35,710 nt of DNA from a virus, in the IMG/VR virus record IMGVR_UViG_3300021139_000060, positions 1-35,710 of that record; one strand, given 5' to 3'. The notes beneath the pieces are model-generated. The model worked only from the letters and a program-made list of their open reading frames with translations, made no database searches and was not told the origin of the DNA. Position 1 is the first letter of the stretch; the number at the start of each line of letters is the position of its first letter. Positions 1 through 7,088 of the stretch are shown here, one piece after another. Position numbers and translations under genes: made by a program.

Positions 1-99
1 GATGGACAGGCTCACGCCTGGGGGTGCAAAGAGGGGATGTTGAAGAGGCGGGTTGAGAAGTCGTGGGGCATATTGGGGGCTCCGACGCAGCGCTCGCAC
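1..99. repeat. Terminal repeat, left copy (circular contig)
   Basis: Bases 1-99 are identical to 35612-35710. A perfect repeat of about one k-mer at both contig ends is what an assembler leaves when it closes a circular or circularly permuted molecule. I read it as an assembly overlap, not a packaged terminal repeat. The non-redundant genome is 35,611 bp. The repeat covers the 3' end of the first leftward gene, so the partial copy at the right edge is not a second gene. Confidence 0.9.
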
Positions 100-359
100 T
101 CACGGAAACACCACTTGTTCATCTGGGCAGGGTCGGTGCAGTCGATCCCCTGGGGTTTGGCGTGACCGCCTTCATAGGTTCCGGGGTTAGCCGGGGCATC
201 CTCGGGGATCTCCTGGTCTGCCAGGAAGGCGTAATCGTCCGGGTCGGCGGGATCGAAATGATCTCGGGGACGGCTATTGATGCCCCATGCTTTCGAGCAT
301 CGCCCGTCGCACCGGATTTCCATGGGTTGCCCGTAGGCGGTGATTTGCTTGGTCAGCAA
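12..359 (-). CDS. Hypothetical Cys-rich protein, 115 aa
   Basis: Function not recognised. I use the TTG start at 359 because GGAGG lies five bases upstream; the first ATG in frame is residue 13. Cysteines occur as CDGRC near residues 18-22, a single Cys in the middle, and CFRECERC around 84-91, a pattern suggesting a small metal-bound fold. The middle is acidic (DPADPDDY). It is the last gene of the early operon, 25 bases after the methyltransferase. On the circle the next leftward gene is the Z-like protein that starts at 35582, so this gene sits at the early-late boundary. Confidence 0.6.
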   Translation of the reverse strand: MLTKQITAYGQPMEIRCDGRCSKAWGINSRPRDHFDPADPDDYAFLADQEIPEDAPANPGTYEGGHAKPQGIDCTDPAQMNKWCFRECERCVGAPNMPHDFSTRLFNIPSLHPQA

Positions 360-384
360 TGGAGCCTCCAGCTCATGGACAAGA

Positions 385-1224
385 TCAGTTTTCGGTTAGG
401 CGGCGCATGAGGGTGCGCCATGCGAGTGCAGCCACTTGTGGAACTTGGCCGTTTCCAATGGCCTTGAGTCGGTCCACCCTACGGGCCACCCCATGAGCCA
501 GCAGACCCACTCCGGGTTCAACGCTCCATTGAGTTCCTCCGGCGTGACCATCGTGCGGAGTTTGGCCCGCGCCCCACTTCCTCCCCACTTGCAGAGTGCG
601 GCGCCGCCCGTGTTGTTCATCGCGGTGGGGGTTGGCCACATCATCGCGGCCATCTGCAAGCCTGGCCTCCCGCTGGAGTCCCGCTGGTTTGGTCCCCCAT
701 TCGTCCCGAGCGTTGCCAGGGGCGTGGGCAAGAACCCACATCCTGTCGCGTTTGTGAGGTGCGCCGGCTTGATACGCTCCGACAATACCCCACTCCGCAT
801 CGAACCCCAGCGCGGCAAGGTCTTCCAGCACGACCTCCAGTCCTCGCGTTCTGAGAAGAGGGGAGTTTTCGATGAAACAGAAAGACGGCTTGACCTCTCC
901 GAGGATTCGGGCGAACTCGGACCACAGGCCGGATCGGGCTCCGGTGATCCCAGCACCCTTCCCGGCTGCGGAAATGTCCTGGCAGGGAAATCCGCCGGCG
1001 ACGAGGTCAACCCGCCCACGCCAGGGGTTCCCGTCGAAGGTGCAAACATCGTCCCAGACGGGGAACCAGGGCAGGAGTCCGTCCCGTTGTCGCTGGAGGA
1101 GGACAGACCGAGGGTATTCCTCCAACTCGACGGCGCAGACTGGCACATGGCCGAGAAGGAGTCCGCCAAGGATTCCGCCACCGGCTCCGGCGAAGAGGTG
1201 CAATTCACGAAGTGGAACATTCAA
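385..1224 (-). CDS. C5-cytosine DNA methyltransferase
   Basis: Transfers a methyl group from S-adenosylmethionine to carbon 5 of cytosine in DNA. From the TTG start at 1224, motif I is LFAGAGGG (residues 10-17), motif IV is GGFPCQDIS with catalytic Cys81, motif VI is a variant ENS at about 119-121, motif VIII is HKRDR, and the C-terminal motif is IGNGQVP. The target-recognition stretch is short, as in compact phage enzymes of about 280 aa. The TTG is chosen because GAGG precedes it and motif I begins ten residues later; upstream in-frame starts would overlap the preceding gene by about 100 bases. No restriction nuclease is beside it, so protection of phage DNA from host restriction is the likely role (inference). 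Confidence 0.88.
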   Translation of the reverse strand: MNVPLRELHLFAGAGGGILGGLLLGHVPVCAVELEEYPRSVLLQRQRDGLLPWFPVWDDVCTFDGNPWRGRVDLVAGGFPCQDISAAGKGAGITGARSGLWSEFARILGEVKPSFCFIENSPLLRTRGLEVVLEDLAALGFDAEWGIVGAYQAGAPHKRDRMWVLAHAPGNARDEWGTKPAGLQREARLADGRDDVANPHRDEQHGRRRTLQVGRKWGAGQTPHDGHAGGTQWSVEPGVGLLAHGVARRVDRLKAIGNGQVPQVAALAWRTLMRRLTEN

Positions 1225-1258
1225 GGGTGCCTCGGAAGGGTGCGGAGGATGGACAGCC

Positions 1259-1450
1259 TCAAACGAGGCGGGTTTCGTGGGGGCAGGGCTTGCAGCCTTT
1301 TTCGCTGATGACCACGAAGTCGGTCCCCTGCCAATGCCCGGTGTCGATATGGGTTGCATCCACAACGTCCTCCATGTTGTAGGTGCCGATGTAGACCGTC
1401 CGGTTGGGGTCCAGCCCCTCCAGGTGCGTCAGTAGTTCCTTGATGGTCAT
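1259..1450 (-). CDS. Hypothetical protein, 63 aa
   Basis: Small soluble protein with an AGAAGGAGG ribosome-binding site six bases before the ATG at 1450. It begins MTIKELLTHLEGLDPNRTVY, a pattern common in short phage proteins of unknown role, and ends with a CKPC pair. No domain recognised. It lies between a 90-base gap on its upstream side and the methyltransferase on its downstream side. Confidence 0.65.
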   Translation of the reverse strand: MTIKELLTHLEGLDPNRTVYIGTYNMEDVVDATHIDTGHWQGTDFVVISEKGCKPCPHETRLV

Positions 1451-1540
1451 GCGTCCTCCTTCTGGACAGGATCGGCGTCGATGCCGTCCTGGGTTGGGTT
1501 CAAGGGTTCGATCCGCGTGGATCCGCAGACACTTGGCGGC

Positions 1541-1735
1541 TCATGCTGGCTTCCTGCGCTCGAAGGCCTCGTTAAAGAGGACTTCCAGCTCGGCGGTATA
1601 ATCCTCCTGAAGCCGCGCCACCTTCGCTTTGGCCTTGGCCAACACGCTCTCAGCCTCCTCAAGGGCATCCTTGGCGGCCGCCTGCTCGTGCACGGCATCG
1701 GCCACCTGGTCGAGGATTGTTTCTAGTTTGCTCAT
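1541..1735 (-). CDS. Hypothetical coiled-coil protein, 64 aa
   Basis: Almost wholly helical, Ala/Glu/Lys-rich protein (residues 1-55) with heptad-like leucine and valine spacing, predicted to form a coiled coil. Its ATG overlaps the stop of the upstream gene by four bases (ATGA), which suggests coupled translation. Function unknown. The 90 bases downstream (1451-1540) hold no convincing gene. Confidence 0.65.
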   Translation of the reverse strand: MSKLETILDQVADAVHEQAAAKDALEEAESVLAKAKAKVARLQEDYTAELEVLFNEAFERRKPA

Positions 1736-2049
1736 GCCTTCTTCCTTTCGAGGTAGTAGAGATCCCGCACGTGGCCCTTGCTGATGCCGGTCATCAGGGA
1801 CACGGCGACGAAGACCTTTCGCTTGGGCAGTTCGGGGTGGGTGACGCGCAGCGCGCGGCACATCTTGGGGACTCGCATGGTGAGGCGGGACTGGCGGATC
1901 GCGGCGACGGTGGCGGCGATGATGGACTTGTCCTCGATTTCGCATTGCTCAAGCTCAGCATCCAGAATCTTCCGGACTTCGTCTGGGATCTGGCTCATAT
2001 GGGCCCAGAGGGCTGGCTCGGTCGGGGACACACGATGACTCGCTTTCAT
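1732..2049 (-). CDS. Hypothetical protein, possible HTH, 105 aa
   Basis: Starts at the ATG that overlaps the upstream recombinase stop by four bases. The C-terminal half is basic and helical and ends in KVFVAVSLMTGISKGHVRDL, which reads like a helix-turn-helix with a GISKGHVR recognition helix. The N-terminal half is acidic. Position directly after a recombinase and before a coiled-coil protein gives a DNA-binding accessory as one possibility, but this is inference. Confidence 0.6.
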   Translation of the reverse strand: MKASHRVSPTEPALWAHMSQIPDEVRKILDAELEQCEIEDKSIIAATVAAIRQSRLTMRVPKMCRALRVTHPELPKRKVFVAVSLMTGISKGHVRDLYYLERKKA

Positions 2050-3134
2050 CGGGCCTCCCGCTTCTTTGCTGGCTTCCGCTTGGGTGCCTCGCCAGCCTTC
2101 CGCCACCGCATTCCGCTTTTCTCGGCCAGGGCGTTCATCGCGCTGCGCACCCGCTCCACATCCTTCTCGAAGTAGCCCAGCGTGGTCCGGATGTCGACGT
2201 GGCCCATGACCTCCTGCACGTCCGGAGGGGCGATCCCCATGGCCAGCAGCTGCGTGCAGTAGGAGCCGCGCAGCCGGTGGGGGGTGAGGCCCTGCTGGCC
2301 GCTGGCGGCGTTGGCCAGGGCCATCACCCGTCGCATCCGTCCAGGGCTGAAGGGCTCGCCCTTGGGCGCCGGGGCGATCCAGCCGGACTTCTTGGCCAGG
2401 GGCCGGAGGTAGGCCACCAGCCAGTCAGGCATGGGCCTGGGCTTAGCCTCCTTGCCCTTGGTCTTGCCAGGGCGGTAGACCTTGGCCTCCCAGTCGATCC
2501 ACTCCCACCTGGCGCCGGCGCACTCCATCTCGCGCAGGCCGAGGCCCAGGGCGATGCGGATAATCCGGCGCATGGAGGTGGTGGCCACCAGGTCGACGGC
2601 CTTCAGGTAGGGCTCCCAGAGGCTGGGCGAGAGGATCACCCGGCTGCGCTTCTGGAACTTCAGGCCCTTGACCGACCACTCGCGGATCCGGAGCATCCGG
2701 CGCTCGATGGCCCAGTTGAAGACCAGGCGCAGGCAGGCCAGCCAGTGGTTGCAGCTGGCCGGGCTGTGGGGCACGGCCTTGTGGAGGGCCCTGGCGTCCT
2801 CGACGTGCCGGGTGAGCACCTCGGTGAGCTGCAGCTCGGCCAGGTCGTAGAGGTGCAGCCGGCCGAAGGTCTCGACGGCCTTCCAGTGGTTGGGGCTCAC
2901 GGTGGTCTCGTGGGCGGCCAGCCACTGGGCCACAAGCCCCGCGACCGTCGGGCAGGGCTCGAGGCCTCGGGCCCGGAGCTTGGCCGCTTCCAGGGCCTCC
3001 TGGGCGATCTGGCGGGCCCGCGTGATCTTGGTCTCGCGGGTGGACCGCTGGCGCCGGGGCAGGCCCGGCACCGTGAAGCGGTAGTGCAGCACCGCCTTGG
3101 GGCCCACGGGGAAGAGCGAGTATTCCTGATTCAT
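2046..3134 (-). CDS. Second tyrosine recombinase (early operon)
   Basis: Complete 362-aa tyrosine recombinase. The catalytic set is visible: Arg201 in LGLRE, His286 and Arg289 in TPHRLR, His312 in MGHVD and nucleophile Tyr321 in LGYFEK. Residues about 60-150 match a SAM-like core-binding domain; the N-terminus is a short basic arm-binding segment; the C-terminal 30 residues are very basic. It shares the local pattern ARWEW with the + strand integrase but is otherwise clearly different. It is embedded in the leftward early operon (start overlaps the upstream stop by one base) and has no tRNA-like attachment site beside it. It could promote excision, resolve dimers or serve a second site; the sequence does not decide. 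Confidence 0.9.
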   Translation of the reverse strand: MNQEYSLFPVGPKAVLHYRFTVPGLPRRQRSTRETKITRARQIAQEALEAAKLRARGLEPCPTVAGLVAQWLAAHETTVSPNHWKAVETFGRLHLYDLAELQLTEVLTRHVEDARALHKAVPHSPASCNHWLACLRLVFNWAIERRMLRIREWSVKGLKFQKRSRVILSPSLWEPYLKAVDLVATTSMRRIIRIALGLGLREMECAGARWEWIDWEAKVYRPGKTKGKEAKPRPMPDWLVAYLRPLAKKSGWIAPAPKGEPFSPGRMRRVMALANAASGQQGLTPHRLRGSYCTQLLAMGIAPPDVQEVMGHVDIRTTLGYFEKDVERVRSAMNALAEKSGMRWRKAGEAPKRKPAKKREAR

Positions 3135-3499
3135 CAATCCCCCAGGGTCTTGAGGCGAGGCGCGTCCTTGGCCTTGGCGGCCGCCCCGGGCGAGCGGTTG
3201 CGGTCGATGATGTCCCACCACTTCGCCACCTGGCGCGGCTGGGTCTCGACCATGTAGCAGTTCCAGCAGAGCTGGTTGGTGGTCGGGCCCATGAGCTTGC
3301 CGTTAAGGAGGGCCCCGGTGTCGTAGGTGAAGTCGAAGTGGTTCCAGCGGTAGCCGCAGCCGGTGCAGGTCTGGCACCCGATGCTGCCGGGGCTGGAATT
3401 CCACTCAGACCGGCTGGGCATTCCCTTCCAGTTGTGCTTGAACTCACGCTGGACGGTCGCATGCTCATCCTCGGGCCAGGAGGCGGGATCGTATCTCAT
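3134..3499 (-). CDS. Hypothetical zinc-binding protein, 121 aa
   Basis: Contains CQTCTGC at about residues 47-53 and CWNC at about 83-86, a treble-clef or zinc-ribbon-like arrangement with aromatic residues (GYRWNHFDF) between. I could not find an HNH catalytic signature. The ATG overlaps the stop of the replication gene by four bases, and the stop shares one base with the start of the second recombinase, so the three are translationally linked. Function unknown. Confidence 0.6.
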   Translation of the reverse strand: MRYDPASWPEDEHATVQREFKHNWKGMPSRSEWNSSPGSIGCQTCTGCGYRWNHFDFTYDTGALLNGKLMGPTTNQLCWNCYMVETQPRQVAKWWDIIDRNRSPGAAAKAKDAPRLKTLGD

Positions 3500-4362
3500 G
3501 CCGTCTCCTTGGCCAGCTGGCGGCCCCGGTCGAGCCATTCCAGGTAGGTGGCCTTCTTGGGCCCGAAGAAGGTGCTGACGGCCTGGAAGAAGCCCTTCTT
3601 GGGGCCCTCGGCCTCGGTGATGTAGGCGTGGAAGGCGGCGTAGAGCACCCGCGGCGTCTCGACCTGAGCGTCGACCAGGGCCTGGAACGCTCGCTCGCCC
3701 TCCATACGGCTGCCCTTGGGCACCGGCTCATCCAGCCAGGTCTTCTCTTCGGCGCTCCACCTGCTGAAGGTCTTGGGCGGCGTGCTCCAGATCGCCTCGA
3801 AGGCCTTCTGAGAGTCGGACTTGAGGGCGGTGGTCTGGATCTTCCTGGGCTTCTTCCCAGAAGGTGTCGAAGCCGGAGCCGAAGGCGCAGGCCTTTGTTC
3901 TTTATCTTTTTCTGTACTCTGTACTCTGTACTCTGCTTCTGTGTAACCTGTTGCACCATTTTGTAACGCGTTACAATCCGGTGCATCGGGCAACTCGGGG
4001 TCGGATTTGTGGGCGCGGCGGGTCCTCATGTAGGGCGCCCGGCTGCCTTCCTTGGCCTGCCCGCGGTCACGGTAAATCTTGTAATTTAGAATCTTCCACC
4101 CCCCGGGAACCACCTGCACTCTGCGCCCTTCGTTGTCTGGCGTCCGGCTGTGGGGGTCGGGCCCAGTGAGCACCTCCAGTGCGATCTCCAGGTCATCGAT
4201 GGACACCCGGCAGAGACTGGCGAAGCCCGGGACCGAGCCCTCGACAATCCCATCCGAATCACAGGTGGCCAGCATGGCGATCCAGATTCGGAGCACCTTG
4301 TGGTCCTGGCACCAGATGGAACTGGTGACGATGGAGCCGAAGAGTTTGGCGAAACCAGCCAT
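3496..4362 (-). CDS. Phage replication protein (initiator-like)
   Basis: 288-aa protein resembling phage replication initiators. Residues about 1-105 form a winged-helix-like domain (SSIWCQDHKVLRIWIAML, then a GIVEGSVPGFASL segment) of the sort seen in lambda O-like and DnaD-like proteins. Residues 110-190 are a low-complexity hydrophilic linker. The C-terminal 95 residues form a second helical domain rich in Trp and Phe. The linker DNA carries iteron-like tandem repeats and a 16-bp palindrome, the same layout as lambda, where the origin lies inside gene O. No helicase or helicase loader was identified nearby, so the host enzymes are presumably recruited. Assignment rests on domain layout and the internal repeats. 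Confidence 0.65.
   Translation of the reverse strand: MAGFAKLFGSIVTSSIWCQDHKVLRIWIAMLATCDSDGIVEGSVPGFASLCRVSIDDLEIALEVLTGPDPHSRTPDNEGRRVQVVPGGWKILNYKIYRDRGQAKEGSRAPYMRTRRAHKSDPELPDAPDCNALQNGATGYTEAEYRVQSTEKDKEQRPAPSAPASTPSGKKPRKIQTTALKSDSQKAFEAIWSTPPKTFSRWSAEEKTWLDEPVPKGSRMEGERAFQALVDAQVETPRVLYAAFHAYITEAEGPKKGFFQAVSTFFGPKKATYLEWLDRGRQLAKETA
3901..3976. other. Candidate replication origin inside the replication gene
   Basis: An AT-rich stretch (TTTATCTTTTT from 3901) is followed by three perfect tandem copies of CTGTACT at 3912-3918, 3919-3925 and 3926-3932, a degenerate fourth copy, a TGTAAC word, and a perfect 16-bp palindrome (TTGTAACG and its complement) at 3961-3976. The composition is clearly lower in GC than its surroundings. 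In lambdoid phages iterons and an AT-rich unwinding element lie within the initiator gene; this is the same layout. Origin function is inferred. Confidence 0.5.
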
Positions 4363-4766
4363 CAGGCACTTCCTTTCAAGGCCGCGAGCTCCTCGACGGC
4401 CCGCAGCAGTCGGTCTTCCTCGACCTCGCCGAAGGGCATGGGGATGCCCAGGCGCTCGCCCAGCTGGCGAAGCAGGGCCACCAGGCGGGTGAGCTCCTTG
4501 GCCAGGTCGCCCAGGCCACGACTGTCCTCCATGCCCAGCACCACCAGGCCGTCGGGCAGCTTGACGGGACCAGCGCCGTCGATGATGCAGCTGATCCGGC
4601 GCTGCAACTCGCGTCCGGTGTAGGCCTTGGCGAAGGGATCGAACTCCTGGAGGCAGAGCAGGTCACCGGGCTGGAAGCCGCGGTCATTGACGCGCAGCTC
4701 GAAGGTCTTCTGGCCGGAGAGCACCATGCCGAAGGGCTTGGGCCAGGTCTTGAGGCAGTGGATCAT
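4362..4766 (-). CDS. DUF3850/ASCH-domain protein
   Basis: Residues 1-70 match the DUF3850 (ASCH/PUA-like) fold: HCLKTWPKPFGMVLSGQKTF, then ELRVNDRGFQPGDLL, with the usual YTGRELQRRI strand. ASCH domains bind RNA or modified nucleotides; the target here is unknown. The last 60 residues are a leucine-rich helical extension not usual for the minimal family. The ATG at 4766 is chosen because AGGA lies about six bases upstream and it starts directly after the preceding stop; an ATG four codons earlier is possible. The stop overlaps the replication-protein start by one base. Confidence 0.8.
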   Translation of the reverse strand: MIHCLKTWPKPFGMVLSGQKTFELRVNDRGFQPGDLLCLQEFDPFAKAYTGRELQRRISCIIDGAGPVKLPDGLVVLGMEDSRGLGDLAKELTRLVALLRQLGERLGIPMPFGEVEEDRLLRAVEELAALKGSA

Positions 4767-4767
4767 G

Positions 4768-4947
4768 TCATTCCTCATCAAAAAGAAGGGGTGTGCCTTT
4801 GGCGGCGACCTTGGCCTGCTGGGCCGCGAGATCCGCCTCCTTCTTGGCCAGGGCCTCGCGCTCGGCAGGCGTCAGCAGGCCCAGGCCCAAGCGGATCCGC
4901 TCGCTGGTCAGGTGCTGCTTCGCCAGGTGCATATCGCCACGCACCAT
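4768..4947 (-). CDS. Hypothetical helical protein, 59 aa
   Basis: Short hydrophilic helical protein starting at the ATG at 4947, which has GGAGG five bases upstream. Residues 25-50 are rich in Ala, Glu, Lys and Leu (AEREALAKKEADLAAQ) and probably form a coiled coil. Two bases separate it from the upstream stop. No function recognised. Confidence 0.6.
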   Translation of the reverse strand: MVRGDMHLAKQHLTSERIRLGLGLLTPAEREALAKKEADLAAQQAKVAAKGTPLLFDEE

Positions 4948-4949
4948 GG

Positions 4950-5174
4950 CTACCTCCGACCGAGGCTGAAGGGCGGCGTGGTGGCCGAGACCGGGCTCAC
5001 GCAGGCCACGGGCAGCCATCGTTTGGCCGCGCGGCAGTGGCGGCAGAGGCAGGCGATGGGATAGGCGCCCCGGGCGTGCTCCAGCATGAGCTGGCCGGCC
5101 ACCCAGCGGAGATCAGTGAGCTCGGCCTGGTGGTCCATGAGGGCTGTGGCATCGGAGGGCATGGGGTCGCTCAT
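4950..5174 (-). CDS. Hypothetical protein, 74 aa
   Basis: I take the ATG at 5174, which overlaps the upstream stop by four bases; a start four codons earlier is open. It is acidic at the N-terminus and has a CLCRHC cluster at about residues 42-47 that could bind a metal. The C-terminal 20 residues are low-complexity (SATTPPFSL). No family recognised. Confidence 0.5.
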   Translation of the reverse strand: MSDPMPSDATALMDHQAELTDLRWVAGQLMLEHARGAYPIACLCRHCRAAKRWLPVACVSPVSATTPPFSLGRR

Positions 5175-5341
5175 GCGTTGCTCCACTTCTTCGGCAGCTC
5201 ATCCACACAGAAGCCGCCCGTGGTGGCGATGTGCCAGCTGCAGCTCGAAGGGCTGGCGCCCACGATCTTCAGGTCGGAACGGCCCTGGAAGTAGCGCAGG
5301 GCCCAGTCGTAAGTCTTGGAAGGCATGAAGGGCTGATTCAT
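5171..5341 (-). CDS. Hypothetical protein, 56 aa
   Basis: Small protein beginning MNQPFMPSKTYDWALRYFQG and ending in KKWSNA, with ATGA overlaps at both ends. Two cysteines and several aromatic residues suggest a compact fold. Unknown function. Confidence 0.55.
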   Translation of the reverse strand: MNQPFMPSKTYDWALRYFQGRSDLKIVGASPSSCSWHIATTGGFCVDELPKKWSNA

Positions 5342-5853
5342 TGGCGGAGCCTCGGGTAGGCGACTTGCATGGCGACGAAGGGCTTCTGGGGCACGGGGCT
5401 GTAGTCGGCGTGGTAGACCATGCCGTTGAGCCGGCCCCGGATCAGCTCCTTCTCGACGGCGTGAAGGGTGGCGGCTCGGTGGTAGGCCTTGAACTCCGGG
5501 TGCTCGGCGGGCAAGGCTCCGGGGCTCTTCGGCCAGGCACCGCACAGTTCGGATAGGCGCTCCTGCAGCTGGGGAAGATCCATCCGGTCGACGCGGGATT
5601 TCAGCAGCTCCATGTCCATCTCCCACCTCACCGAGAAGGCGACCGTGGCGGGCGCACCAGTCCAGGCCGCGTCACCGGGCCGGAAGCGGCCACCGTGGCG
5701 CTTGTCGTAGACCTCCTTGGCGATCCCAAGGCCCCACGCGAGGGCCAGGCCGGTCTTGGGGTGGCCTTGGACCTTGGCGAACTCGTAGACGGCCAGGCCG
5801 CCCAGGGCGTGCACCGCCTTGTGTGATTCGTAGGTGCTCCGGTCCCCGGCCAC
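5338..5853 (-). CDS. YfiM-like phage protein
   Basis: 171-aa product whose first 65 residues carry the pattern seen in the YfiM/DUF2279-like group: SHKAVHALGG, a hydrophobic helix, then AKEVYDKRHGG and a GD-A-T-GA motif. The remaining 100 residues are helical and charged. The start is GTG at 5853, the only reasonable one for this domain. The coding region overlaps the upstream membrane-protein ORF by 226 bases in another frame, which is unusual here, where overlaps are normally 1-8 bases. Upstream of the GTG this frame stays open but has no ATG, GTG or TTG. Members of this group are often lipoproteins; no usable signal peptide is encoded here. Confidence 0.6.
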   Translation of the reverse strand: MAGDRSTYESHKAVHALGGLAVYEFAKVQGHPKTGLALAWGLGIAKEVYDKRHGGRFRPGDAAWTGAPATVAFSVRWEMDMELLKSRVDRMDLPQLQERLSELCGAWPKSPGALPAEHPEFKAYHRAATLHAVEKELIRGRLNGMVYHADYSPVPQKPFVAMQVAYPRLRQ

Positions 5854-6008
5854 CAGGGCAGCGCCACCAGCAGCAGGAGGGCAGCCAGCCAGTGCGAGAG
5901 CCAGAGCATCACGTCGCGCAGCGCGTCCATCAGCAGGCCGGCGAAGAGCAGCACCGCGATGAGCAGGGGCAGGTCTTGGATCTTCAGGCTGGGATTGAGG
6001 CGGCTCAT
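5628..6008 (-). CDS. Small membrane protein overlapping the YfiM-like gene
   Basis: Residues 1-53 look genuine: a short hydrophilic start followed by two hydrophobic segments, LPLLIAVLLFAGLLM and LAALLLLVALPWW, separated by an amphipathic stretch. After that the translation becomes Arg/Pro/Ser-rich and looks like the out-of-frame shadow of the YfiM-like gene. Either the protein has a junk tail, or a frameshift joins the two into one membrane-anchored YfiM-like product (the required shift would be -1). The ATG overlaps the upstream stop by four bases. Confidence 0.5.
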   Translation of the reverse strand: MSRLNPSLKIQDLPLLIAVLLFAGLLMDALRDVMLWLSHWLAALLLLVALPWWPGTGAPTNHTRRCTPWAAWPSTSSPRSKATPRPAWPSRGALGSPRRSTTSATVAASGPVTRPGLVRPPRSPSR

Positions 6009-6793
6009 GCGGTCCTCCGGTTGATCAGGTGGCCGCCCAGCACCAGCGTCTCGGCCAGCAGGTCCATCTCCTCCCGGCAGGCGCGGGCGCCCTCGGTGGT
6101 TAGGTCCTCCAGCCGGGGCAGCAGGTCAAGGGCCTGGGAGCGCAGGGCCCGGAGGCTGGCGGCGGCAGAGTGGTGGATTGGGGCGTCGGAAGGCTCGGTA
6201 GGCTTGCCCTCGTCATAGCTCACGCGCACCAGGTCCTCTGGATTGGCCTGCTCAGTCGGAGCCGCGATGGACTGGATCACGCGGATCGCCGTGTCGATGG
6301 GGCTACCCTTCTGGGCCTTGGTCGCCCTCCAGATGGGGTTGCCCATGGGCTTCTTGGCGCAGCTCTCGGGCACCTCGAGGCCATGCACCTTGCAGTGCTT
6401 CCGGATCTCGTAGCGTTTGTTGTCCTGGACGTTGCCCGGCTCGGTGAGGGCCGCCAGGTCCAGCAGCATCTTGGCCAGCTTGGCCCTGGGCTCCATGGGC
6501 TTGCGGCCCGCGTGCTGGATCTTCTTCGCCTTCGGTTCGGCCTGGACGGCCACGGCAGCAGCAGGCTCGGGCACTTCCTGTGCCTGGGCGAGCTGCGGCT
6601 TCTTGGGCGAGCTGAGGCGGATGGGGGGCTGCGTGGGGCGCTCCGGTGCCGGGGTGACCGTGGCGCCCAACTCGGCCAGGTCATCCAGCAGGGCCTGGCG
6701 CATGACCGGGTAGCTGTCGCCCCAGAAGACCTTGCCGGTTTCCAGCTCCTGCAGCTCCAGGCGCTTCTCGCGGATGGCGGCGGATTCAGCCAT
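6005..6793 (-). CDS. Hypothetical protein, 262 aa
   Basis: Not recognised. The ATG at 6793 overlaps the preceding stop by eight bases and has GAGGA upstream. Residues 60-100 form a Pro/Ala/Lys-rich linker. Residues 105-175 hold a basic segment with two isolated cysteines (KHCKVHGLEVPESC), and the C-terminal 60 residues are leucine-rich helices. The long linker suggests two domains. Confidence 0.6.
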   Translation of the reverse strand: MAESAAIREKRLELQELETGKVFWGDSYPVMRQALLDDLAELGATVTPAPERPTQPPIRLSSPKKPQLAQAQEVPEPAAAVAVQAEPKAKKIQHAGRKPMEPRAKLAKMLLDLAALTEPGNVQDNKRYEIRKHCKVHGLEVPESCAKKPMGNPIWRATKAQKGSPIDTAIRVIQSIAAPTEQANPEDLVRVSYDEGKPTEPSDAPIHHSAAASLRALRSQALDLLPRLEDLTTEGARACREEMDLLAETLVLGGHLINRRTA

Positions 6794-7088
6794 GGGCTTC
6801 CTCCAATCCGAGCGAGCCTTCATCGCGCTTGTTGGCAGCCTCGAAACGGTCCAGGATGTCGACGCCGCTCACATCGGAGGCGATGTGCATGAGAATCAAG
6901 GCGGCCCGCTGCGCTACCTCCACCGAGGAGGGCACATCGAGGCCTAGGCGCTGGAAGTTACCTTGGCGCCGAGCTGAGCCTTTGCTTAGCTTGGTGGCTT
7001 CTTCGAGGAGGATCTCCAGCACGGTGGCCTTGGCGCGTTCATGGAGAGCCCTCTGGGCCTTGGTGGGGGCCTTCGGCTGGTCGCTCAT
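6786..7088 (-). CDS. Hypothetical helical protein, 100 aa
   Basis: Starts at the ATG that overlaps the nucleotidase stop by four bases. Mostly helical: a basic N-terminus (KAPTKAQRALHERAKATVLE), then a GLDVPSSVEVAQRAALIL segment. No domain recognised. It is translationally linked to genes on both sides. Confidence 0.55.
   Translation of the reverse strand: MSDQPKAPTKAQRALHERAKATVLEILLEEATKLSKGSARRQGNFQRLGLDVPSSVEVAQRAALILMHIASDVSGVDILDRFEAANKRDEGSLGLEEAHG

Noticed and set aside
1-99. Direct terminal repeat as a packaging feature
   Set aside because: A 99-bp perfect overlap matches an assembler k-mer length; with a GpA-type terminase a circular contig is the simpler reading.
396-1220. Alternative - strand ORF starting MFHFVNC inside the methyltransferase
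   Set aside because: Overlaps the methyltransferase in another frame and lacks any of its motifs; Ser/Pro-rich shadow.
1451-1540. Gene between the coiled-coil protein and the 63-aa protein
   Set aside because: Only a 14-codon ORF and a frame with no start codon; no convincing ribosome-binding site.
2046-3134. Second recombinase as a decayed copy of the integrase
   Set aside because: All catalytic residues and both domains are intact and the protein differs throughout, so it is not a remnant.
2199-3257. + strand ORF opposite the second recombinase
   Set aside because: Antisense shadow; the - strand frame shows the full recombinase catalytic set.
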